NCBI GenBank assembly: GCA_030834835.1
Contig: JAUQXD010000873.1
Coordinates: forward strand, 1 to 7,766
Reading direction: 5' to 3'
Length of the DNA stretch: 7,766 nucleotides
From: Thermoflexales bacterium
GTDB lineage: Bacteria > Chloroflexota > Anaerolineae > Fen-1058
Both the position numbers and the translations under genes were made by a program. The notes below the pieces were generated by a model, which did no database searches, was not told the DNA's origin, and saw only the letters and a program-made list of their open reading frames with translations. Every line of letters starts with the position of its first letter. Positions within the stretch are counted from its first letter, which is position 1. Shown one piece after another: positions 1 through 6,482 of the stretch.

Positions 1-2992
1 TGAGAGCCGTCTCAGACAGAGGTTCAGTGCGCGCTAGCGCCTTGAGGATCGTGGCTTCATCAGGCGAAGGACCGCTATTATCAATACCCCACAGGCTCTC
101 CGAAAGATAGTTATGGGGCTGTTGAAGGTAGGTTTCAATGGCCCGAAGTACACGGGAACCTTCAACGATGGCAGGTCGTGCAACGTCACGGATGGCTAGG
201 CTGCACAGTTGACGCGTCAAAAAAGGATGTCCACCACCTTGCTCCACAAGGAATTGCAGCGCCTCCTCCGTGTAGTCGATTCCCATTTGTCCACCGATTG
301 ACCGAATCATTGTCCTAGTATCCTCTGGATCTAGCATACCAATCCGTACTTCACTGAAGAATGAAAACAAAGGATTACGGCTCTCATTCATTCGGTCAAG
401 TCGATTGAGATGAGGTTTGAGGCTGGCCCCAAGGATTGCAAACCGACCTCGCCAGCGCGAATCGTCAGCGATTGCACGTAGTAATGAGGCAAATTCAAAA
501 TACTCAGGCTGACTAAGCAGTGTATCCATTTCATCGAAGCACAGGAGCAATCCAGGTTTTCCGATTCGCTTCGACAATCCATCCAACAGAATTTCTACTT
601 CGCCACGAAATGCCTCCGCCTGAGCCGCTGAGTCGATTGTAGATAACTCCGTTGAGGGTGCTGATGTGATCCAATCGGGAAACATGGTTTTTATAGCTGC
701 CCTCCAAGTGCGAATCACTTCCGAGCATACATACTTCAGCCCTCCGATATATCCCTCAAGATCCACAAACCCAACCGGCCAGATGAACTCTTCCTGTATT
801 CGACCAATAATAGAGGACTTTCCCACTTTGCGAACGCCCAATACAATTGCGGAATGTCCACCCGATAATCGTCGCTGCAGATCAGATAAAAGCGCACCAC
901 GACCAAAAAAAGACAATACGTCAGTTACCGCAGATCGTGCATCATAGAGATCAATGCGGCCAGTGTAGAGATCCATTTGCTCTTTCAACGTCTCCACTTC
1001 ACGGTTGCTTATGCGCGCTTGTACAATCAATGATTGCGGCAAAGGGATCACGGAGAACCCCCGTTGTGCACGTAAGGCGAATATCTGATAGAGGTCACTT
1101 GCTTGGGGCGCTCGGTCAATGACCACAATTGCGGTCCGACCGTGAAGATCTTTGGAGAATAACTTCTCTGCAGCGATGCACACAAACCGGAACTCATCTA
1201 AATCCAAAGTTCGATCTAGCACTAGCCGAACATATACCGAGGTAGAGGCCGACCACAAAGGAATAGCAGTTGTACAAAGAAAACCGAGTGAATCCATATC
1301 CTTGATTCTAAATCCGATTTTTGCAAAAAAACGCCGTATATCAGCATGTGGTTGTTCTTGGTTGCAAATCATTAGCGCAGCAAGAAGCGCATGCATCGCT
1401 TGCGAGAGCTCAATCTGCGTTGGCCTACTAGCCGGATCATATGCAGCAACCCGTGAAGCTGCGTGAAAAAATAGTCCTTGGTAATATAGACTGATGTCAG
1501 ATCCAACCACATCAGATGCCTTATGTCGAATCCTTTGAATCACTTCCAGTGCTTTTCGATATTGTCGTCCCAGGCGATGCATATCGATTTTTTCATCCAA
1601 GCTAACCGCAGTTACCAGCCGCCTTTCGAAGTCATAGAGCGTGTTTAGGTTATCTGACTGTATTAGATCGAAACGTATCATTGCTTCCAGTGACACAAAA
1701 TCCCACAGAAGAGGTGCTGGTCCGGCCTGAGATAGATCTGCAAGCCAAGCTTTGTGCGCTGAAGATACAAGGAGATTATCACTTCTTATATCGCCCGGTG
1801 AGAAACGACAAATCAGCGTAGAATCATCGTGCAGCATTTCATCGTAAAGAAGCGCCACGAGGTCTTTGGCATAGACGCGCACACCTCCAGAAATGTCTAT
1901 AGCGACGCCATCTGCGAACAATTCAAATTTATCAATCCCCAATGTATACGATTCTGTGCACAAAGACTCCAACCGTCTGTAAAAATCGTCACGCGGCATC
2001 AGCGGCTCGGATAGGCCAAAGCGTTGTCGATACCATTGGCCAAGACTTTGATTAGTTAGCAAGAATTGTTTACGCTGATGCCACTGTTCCAATGATTCAC
2101 GCAGCAGGTTGTCTACTACTTTCACGACTTCCTTAACTGAATGTTCATGGTAGTAATTAGCAAACAATACCGTGCGCTCTAATTCTGTTTTACCGGATGA
2201 GTATGCAAAAGCGGCAAAATGAACGGTCTCTACAGGATACAAAAAGGAAGCAACTTTTGTGTTCATCGATGGTTGAGGAATGTATTCCGCGTAACGACGG
2301 CTATATTCTCTGATTGATTCGTGGCGACCACAAACGATTACAAACCAGCTCTCCGGACCTGCGGTTGGATAGGCAATCGCACCGGCTGTTACCATACCCA
2401 TTTTAGTCGTCAGAATGTTTATTAATTTGATTTCAGTGTAGCCGTTGAACAGTTTACCAAGAAGATCCTCTAGTTCGCTCGACAACTCATGCAAGGTGGC
2501 TTCGGTGGCAAAAGGTTCGAGCGGGGCAATCAAGCGCGCAGGAGATAGAACCCGATCTGCTGGCCATCTGACCACGAAATTGGAATAAAAGTTAACATGC
2601 TCTGACAGCGTGCGGGCCACAATTTCTAGCAAATGTTCTGGCTCGTCGAGTTTTGTCATAAACTCTACGGCTGGTGTATAACCGTCACTTGCCGGCCTTA
2701 ACGATTCCAGAACGATCTCAATCGCTGGGAACGAAGTCATCATGACCTTTGGAACAGTGCGGAAGGCAGGATCCTGGGCAAGGAGCAGACCAGACATATC
2801 TTTTTCATCGTTATCATCGCACAAACGAATGTCCAAGATCGCCAAATGAATATTGTGAGTGTCGAGAAGTCTTCGCGCTTCAGCGGTTGATGTTGCTATC
2901 AGCACACGATAACCAGCGCGGTTGAGAGCTTCGGCCCTTATTGTGACAAAACTAGAATCGTTGTCCGCAAACAGGATGTTTATGGCAGCCAT
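1..2992 (-). CDS. Receiver / kinase-like / STAND-type NTPase fusion protein (3' end outside window)
   Basis: One uninterrupted frame of 997 codons runs from ATG 2992 to the window edge; an in-frame TAG lies 18 bases upstream of the ATG, so this start is well placed. Residues ~1-130 are a receiver domain with Asp10/Asp12, phospho-acceptor Asp54 (LAILDIRL), Thr86 and Lys114. Residues ~135-465 resemble an aminoglycoside-phosphotransferase/kinase-like fold: a catalytic-loop-like SPGDIRSDNLLV (Asp401, Asn406) and a DFG-like WLADLS (Asp419), followed by PLLWDFVSLEA. The loop His is absent, and the N-lobe Lys appears replaced by Cys221. Residues ~466-690 form an unassigned linker domain. From ~695, FFGR leads into a P-loop NTPase: Walker A GVRKVGKSS (719-727), Walker B LLLCFDEMD (815-823), and GGGHPFLTRQLC (919-930), typical of STAND/archaeal-type ATPases. 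It could be a phospho-activated switch driven by the upstream kinase. The kinase-like part may match the ternary-complex-associated (TCAD) kinase-like domains, but I cannot confirm this. The C-terminal effector or sensor region is not visible. Confidence 0.87.
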   Translation of the reverse strand, partial: MAAINILFADNDSSFVTIRAEALNRAGYRVLIATSTAEARRLLDTHNIHLAILDIRLCDDNDEKDMSGLLLAQDPAFRTVPKVMMTSFPAIEIVLESLRPASDGYTPAVEFMTKLDEPEHLLEIVARTLSEHVNFYSNFVVRWPADRVLSPARLIAPLEPFATEATLHELSSELEDLLGKLFNGYTEIKLINILTTKMGMVTAGAIAYPTAGPESWFVIVCGRHESIREYSRRYAEYIPQPSMNTKVASFLYPVETVHFAAFAYSSGKTELERTVLFANYYHEHSVKEVVKVVDNLLRESLEQWHQRKQFLLTNQSLGQWYRQRFGLSEPLMPRDDFYRRLESLCTESYTLGIDKFELFADGVAIDISGGVRVYAKDLVALLYDEMLHDDSTLICRFSPGDIRSDNLLVSSAHKAWLADLSQAGPAPLLWDFVSLEAMIRFDLIQSDNLNTLYDFERRLVTAVSLDEKIDMHRLGRQYRKALEVIQRIRHKASDVVGSDISLYYQGLFFHAASRVAAYDPASRPTQIELSQAMHALLAALMICNQEQPHADIRRFFAKIGFRIKDMDSLGFLCTTAIPLWSASTSVYVRLVLDRTLDLDEFRFVCIAAEKLFSKDLHGRTAIVVIDRAPQASDLYQIFALRAQRGFSVIPLPQSLIVQARISNREVETLKEQMDLYTGRIDLYDARSAVTDVLSFFGRGALLSDLQRRLSGGHSAIVLGVRKVGKSSIIGRIQEEFIWPVGFVDLEGYIGGLKYVCSEVIRTWRAAIKTMFPDWITSAPSTELSTIDSAAQAEAFRGEVEILLDGLSKRIGKPGLLLCFDEMDTLLSQPEYFEFASLLRAIADDSRWRGRFAILGASLKPHLNRLDRMNESRNPLFSFFSEVRIGMLDPEDTRTMIRSIGGQMGIDYTEEALQFLVEQGGGHPFLTRQLCSLAIRDVARPAIVEGSRVLRAIETYLQQPHNYLSESLWGIDNSGPSPDEATILKALARTEPLSETAL

Positions 2993-3001
2993 GTTGCCTT
3001 G

Positions 3002-3006
3002 CCCTT
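3002..3006 (-). promoter_or_regulatory. Ribosome binding site of the receiver/STAND gene
   Basis: AAGGG on the minus strand lies nine bases before ATG 2992; a second AAGG (3000-2997) is only four bases away. With the in-frame TAG just upstream, this supports the 2992 start. Confidence 0.55.
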
Positions 3007-3111
3007 GATTCTATGATTACGAGATGTTGTGAATCGTGTGTACTCTAACTTCGTCAATTGCTCACCTATTGATCGAAGCATTGCACGAGCCATTGACACA
3101 TTATTTACCTC

Positions 3112-3125
3112 GCCTTCGTGAAGGC
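3112..3125. repeat. Perfect 6+6 inverted repeat with 2-base centre
   Basis: GCCTTC at 3112-3117 and its reverse complement GAAGGC at 3120-3125 are separated by GT. It lies between the TTGTCG and AATAAT hexamers, where an operator could sit. As RNA it would form only a five-pair stem with a four-base loop and has no T run on either side, so it is not a good terminator. Confidence 0.4.
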
Positions 3126-3192
3126 TACGACAACAGCATTTGGTATCTTGCCAGTACTCGCCGCAATCAATATTTGCTGGCCATCATTGCAC

Positions 3193-4380
3193 TCAGGTCT
3201 TCGCTTGCCCTGCTTCATGTATCGGCAACGACATGACTACAGTAGTTCCTGAATGTCCAGTGGATTCTACGTATATTTCACCGCTATAAGTCTGCGCAAT
3301 GACTTGAGCCATAAGCAAGCCTACCCCTAATCTCCGGGGGTCTTGAGGTTTCTCAATGCGCTCCAAGCCAATTCTCGATTTAATGTCCTCAGGAATGCCA
3401 GAACCAGTATCAGACACAAACATCTCGACCCTTCCACTGGTGACTCGGGTGCCAATGGTGACTACGTGAGGCCCACTGTCAGCGATAGCGTCTACAGCAT
3501 TGTCTACGAGAATGTCAAATACTCGCCGTAGCCATACTGGGCTAGCGAATACAGTCACGCTATCAGGGCACTGGATCTCCAACTTGAGAACTGCCTTTTT
3601 GTACTGATCATATTGCCACAACAGTCTGGCGCGTTCGCTGATTAGCTCACCTACTGATACGGGCTCGACTCCAGTCTCAGCTGAAAGGGGTGGAGTTATC
3701 GGCTTCGCCAATATTAGTTTAGCTAAATGCTCGATTGTATCAACGAGCCCTAATGCCGTTGTGTTTGCAACTTGAGGACGCTGCTTTAGTTCGCTACTCA
3801 GCAGCTGCGCACTGTCCCGAATACTTACTGCATGATTGTTTATGGCATGACGCCAAGCTGAGGTAACCATGCCCATCCAGGCTAATGCTGTGCGAGCACC
3901 AACCAGGCCCTTAACCAGCTTGAGCTCCTCCTGGTTTCTCTGGAGTTCCTCGAAGAGTCTATCTTTCTCGCGGCGCAACCGCGATTGCTCGATCGCCAAG
4001 CAAATCAGCACGCCTAGCTCCTCAAAACTGGACGCAGGCATTGGATACTGGTAGACGCCGGTCTGAAAAATCTCTATCGTCTGTTCTGTTCTCGATTTAG
4101 TAAGGAAAATGCATTCCGTATTCGGGCATCCTAGTCGAATTCTTGAAATTAGTTCATTAAGCGATGGTTCAGTATTAGCAAATGCTGCCGTGGCTGATGA
4201 TTCGTCGATTAGCAGCACGTCATATGTCGCATTGTCGGCAGCCGGCTTTAGCCAAGGTTCATCGGCACCGTCGCCTGAATCGACAACATATCCATATTTG
4301 TCGCGCAAATATCCGATGATTGACTCTCGGAGGTCCTGTGCGAAGCCAACAACCAGTATCCGTCGCGGATTTTCACTCAT
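3193..4380 (-). CDS. Soluble sensor histidine kinase with degenerate receiver-like N-terminal domain
   Basis: Encodes 395 residues from ATG 4380. The same frame is open further up to 4587 inside brxL, but that part overlaps brxL and a ribosome binding site fits only the 4380 start. Residues ~6-130 look like a receiver fold: beta-1 ILVVGF, LLIDE with Asp59 where the phospho-acceptor would be, FLTK with Thr94. The beta-1 acidic pair is reduced and the usual Lys is Met114, so it is probably a pseudo-receiver. A charged, probable coiled coil spans ~131-158. The dimerisation/phospho-acceptor helix has WRHAINNH with His178 (codon 3849-3847) as the likely phosphorylation site. The ATPase domain has an N box (LVDNAVDAI, Asn294), G1 (DTGSGIP, 324-330) and G2 (LGVGL, 351-355). 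No membrane segment or signal peptide is seen, so it should sense something inside the cell. The following gene begins with an intact receiver and is the likely partner. The histidine kinase call is strong; ligand and target are inferred. Confidence 0.88.
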   Translation of the reverse strand: MSENPRRILVVGFAQDLRESIIGYLRDKYGYVVDSGDGADEPWLKPAADNATYDVLLIDESSATAAFANTEPSLNELISRIRLGCPNTECIFLTKSRTEQTIEIFQTGVYQYPMPASSFEELGVLICLAIEQSRLRREKDRLFEELQRNQEELKLVKGLVGARTALAWMGMVTSAWRHAINNHAVSIRDSAQLLSSELKQRPQVANTTALGLVDTIEHLAKLILAKPITPPLSAETGVEPVSVGELISERARLLWQYDQYKKAVLKLEIQCPDSVTVFASPVWLRRVFDILVDNAVDAIADSGPHVVTIGTRVTSGRVEMFVSDTGSGIPEDIKSRIGLERIEKPQDPRRLGVGLLMAQVIAQTYSGEIYVESTGHSGTTVVMSLPIHEAGQAKT

Positions 4381-4388
4381 TACCCATT

Positions 4389-4393
4389 CCCTC
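4389..4393 (-). promoter_or_regulatory. Ribosome binding site of the histidine kinase gene
   Basis: GAGGG read on the minus strand lies eight bases upstream of ATG 4380 and immediately follows the brxL stop codon (4396-4394). It decides the kinase start at 4380 over in-frame positions inside brxL, and its tight position suggests translation coupled to brxL. A closer out-of-frame ATG at 4387 gives only four codons. Confidence 0.7.
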
Positions 4394-6457
4394 TCAATCC
4401 AACCCCATTGCCCGGAACGCGGCGTTGATAGGATCCGAGTAAAAAATGATCTGCACCTTGTCCAGCACATCCGTCGGGATGTCGGGCAGATCGCGTTTGT
4501 TGTCCGCCGGCAGCAGGACGCGCTTGGCGCCGTTGTCCATGGCAAGTTGCAACCGTTCGGCCAGGCTGTCCACGCGGAGCAACGCACCGTGGATGCTCAT
4601 CTCGCCTAGGATGACGAGTGATTCAATCGCCGGTTTTTGCAACATCGCGCTGAGCATGGCGATGAGGAAGGCGACGCCCGTTTCGCTACCTTCTTTCGAT
4701 TGCATGAGGTTGACAATCTGCACGTGGAAGTCGAATTCATTGGGATCGCGATCTCGGTTAACACCCAACCGTGCAGCGTTGGCTTGCAGATACGTACGCG
4801 CCGTCTTGATCGCATCGCGAATGGCGGTGCTGGGCGCACCGGTGATGTTGAGGCTGCCTCTGCCTTTGGCCGCCTGTACTTCGATGCGGAAGATGGCATG
4901 CCGCCCGTCGGCGCGATCGGTGCCGATGGTGAACGTCACGCCGGCCGTGAGTTGGCCGGGGGTGATGAGACCGCCCGCCGTTTGCTCCGGCACTGTGACG
5001 AACTTTTCTTCGCGCATCTCCTGATCGATGTAGGAGAAATTGACGGCCCAGTATTCGAGACCACCCATTTTCTTGAGTTGCTCTTTCACGCGCCGCCGAC
5101 CTTCCAACGCGAGTTCCAGATATTCGGCAACGTCTTCGCGCGTGAATTGACCGTCGGGATGCAGCAGCTTCAGGTAGCCGGACACGGTTTTGCGCACGGC
5201 GCGCACATCGCGTTGATTGAGGTGGCTGCCCAAACTGAAGTGCTTGTCGAGCACGTCCGCGTATGAGGTCTTGCGCTGTGAGCGCCACACTTCAGTGATG
5301 TAATCGACGATGAAGCCGTAGTGCTCGGTAAAGTGATCGGGCTTGGCTTTTTCGATCTCCCAGCCGGGCAGGTAGAAATGCAGGCGATCAATCAGCGCCA
5401 AGTCTTGCATCTGCGCCGGCAGCGGATACAGCAGGTGCGAGGTCTTGAGAATCGTCGGGATGTCGCCGTCGATGTTGCCGTTGAAGACGATCGAGGCGTC
5501 GGCGGGTGTCTCTTCTTTGCCGCGCGAGAAACTGCCCGATTCCATATAGTCTTTCAAGATCTGCACCGCGTCGCCCGATTTGAAGTTGATGCCCGCCACT
5601 TCGTCGAAGGCGACTACGTCCCACAGGCCCACGAGACCGACACGGCCCGTGCTGAGGTTGATGAACAACTGTGGCACGGTCGTCTGGCCACCAGAGATCA
5701 GGATCGTGTACGGTGAGATTTCGCGGAACACATACGATTTGCCGGTACCGCGTGGTCCCAACTCGATCAGGTTGTAGTTGGACTCGACCATCGGGATCAG
5801 GCGCGCCAGGAATAGCAGTTTGCGGCGCTGCGTGAAATCGGCGTGATTCGGTTCAATGCCGATCGAGCGCAGCACCAGATCGAGCCATTCGTCGCGGGTG
5901 AAGGCCGATCGACCCGCGATGAAGTCCGACAGATCGGTGCTGCCCTGCTGAATAGGCTTGAGCCGCTCGATCGCAAATGGCCGCGTGACGCCGCGAATCT
6001 GTACTTCGGGATCGTAGATCAGATCGATCAGCGCCCAGATGCCGCCCATCAACAACTTATCGTACTGCTGCACGGTGGCATCGTCGATCAAGACGTTGCG
6101 CGCGCCCATGTTAGTGAGTTCGGCCCAGAACCGATCGGCGTCGGTGTCGAGCGTGGCTTTGACTTTGTCGATGATGCGATGCCGCCCGCGGCTGCGGGTG
6201 ATGGCTTTGACCTTTTCGCTTTCATCGGCGCGCACGTAATTGCGGCTCAACGTGTCGCGCACAATTTCCAGCCCCTCGGCGATGATCTGCGGATCGGTCG
6301 AGGAACAGTATTGCCCCAGCAGATATTCCAGCACGTAGACTGGCACGTTGAAGCCGGACTTGGTCTGGCGCACCAGATCTTTGCGGACGATACGGCCCGG
6401 AAAACGGCGGGCGACTTTGTCATCCAGCGTGTCGAGAGTAAGTTCTCGAATCGTCAT
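4394..6457 (-). CDS. brxL: BREX protein BrxL, AAA+ ATPase with Lon-like C-terminal domain
   Basis: Complete gene of 687 residues, the usual size for the longer BrxL proteins. It starts at ATG 6457, with an AGGG nine bases upstream (6470-6467). Residues 1 to ~215 form the N-terminal BrxL region. The AAA+ module follows, with Walker A GPRGTGKS (234-241), Walker B VVAFDE (281-286), a likely sensor Asn in VFNGN (326/328) and an arginine-finger candidate in LIDRLHFYLPGW (R358). Residues ~500-687 resemble the Lon protease domain, including GEMSIHG and a strongly Lon-like KRVLLPADNKRDLPDIP stretch. Where Lon has its catalytic Ser and Lys, this protein has Glu592 (EGSETG against Lon DGPSAG) and Ala633, so peptidase activity is unlikely. 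BrxL is known as an MCM-like, DNA-binding ring-forming factor needed for phage restriction in BREX. It sits 25 bases after pglZ and 13 bases before the kinase gene. Confidence 0.95.
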   Translation of the reverse strand: MTIRELTLDTLDDKVARRFPGRIVRKDLVRQTKSGFNVPVYVLEYLLGQYCSSTDPQIIAEGLEIVRDTLSRNYVRADESEKVKAITRSRGRHRIIDKVKATLDTDADRFWAELTNMGARNVLIDDATVQQYDKLLMGGIWALIDLIYDPEVQIRGVTRPFAIERLKPIQQGSTDLSDFIAGRSAFTRDEWLDLVLRSIGIEPNHADFTQRRKLLFLARLIPMVESNYNLIELGPRGTGKSYVFREISPYTILISGGQTTVPQLFINLSTGRVGLVGLWDVVAFDEVAGINFKSGDAVQILKDYMESGSFSRGKEETPADASIVFNGNIDGDIPTILKTSHLLYPLPAQMQDLALIDRLHFYLPGWEIEKAKPDHFTEHYGFIVDYITEVWRSQRKTSYADVLDKHFSLGSHLNQRDVRAVRKTVSGYLKLLHPDGQFTREDVAEYLELALEGRRRVKEQLKKMGGLEYWAVNFSYIDQEMREEKFVTVPEQTAGGLITPGQLTAGVTFTIGTDRADGRHAIFRIEVQAAKGRGSLNITGAPSTAIRDAIKTARTYLQANAARLGVNRDRDPNEFDFHVQIVNLMQSKEGSETGVAFLIAMLSAMLQKPAIESLVILGEMSIHGALLRVDSLAERLQLAMDNGAKRVLLPADNKRDLPDIPTDVLDKVQIIFYSDPINAAFRAMGLD

Positions 6458-6466
6458 ATTATCTGG

Positions 6467-6470
6467 CCCT
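6467..6470 (-). promoter_or_regulatory. Ribosome binding site of brxL
   Basis: AGGG on the minus strand, nine bases before ATG 6457, lies within the 25-base pglZ-brxL gap. There is no room for a separate promoter in the gap itself, so brxL is probably translated from the pglZ message. Confidence 0.5.
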
Positions 6471-6482
6471 GTTGCGAAAAAA

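Larger units (their letters stand above)
2993..3192 (-). other. 200-base intergenic region between kinase and receiver/STAND genes
   Basis: This is the only sizeable non-coding stretch. Read on the minus strand it contains a GCCTTC-AC-GAAGGC palindrome (3125-3112), an AATAAT (3105-3100, one mismatch to a -10 box) with TTGTCG 22 bases upstream of it (3133-3128, wider than the usual spacer), and a TTGACG (3057-3052) with no good -10 at normal distance. An 8-base word, GTGCAATG, occurs twice. I find no stem followed by a T run, so a factor-independent terminator after the kinase gene is not supported. It may hold a separate promoter for the STAND gene, but the evidence is weak. Confidence 0.35.

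Noticed and set aside
1316..1334. Homopolymer-rich stretch in the STAND gene (runs of T and A on the coding strand) and another near 904-912, as possible slippage or frameshift sites.
   Set aside because: The frame stays open and the protein remains domain-like on both sides, so no frameshift is needed.
2980..3093. A 37-codon minus-strand frame from ATG 3093 that overlaps the start of the STAND gene by 13 bases.
   Set aside because: No well-spaced ribosome binding site and no recognisable features; kept only as a possible coupled leader. An 11-codon frame from ATG 3102 has a better GAGG upstream, but it is too short to support.
3146..3187. GCCAG / CTGGC inverted repeat after the kinase stop as a terminator.
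   Set aside because: Five-base stem with a loop of more than 20 bases and no following T run.
3036..3236. Plus-strand frame of 66 codons across the intergenic gap.
   Set aside because: It runs into the kinase gene on the opposite strand, and I see no ribosome binding site or protein-like features.
4381..4587. In-frame upstream extension of the kinase to 4587.
   Set aside because: It would overlap brxL by nearly 200 bases, its residues are rich in Cys, Arg and Trp as in an out-of-frame reading, and the ribosome binding site at 4393-4389 fits ATG 4380.
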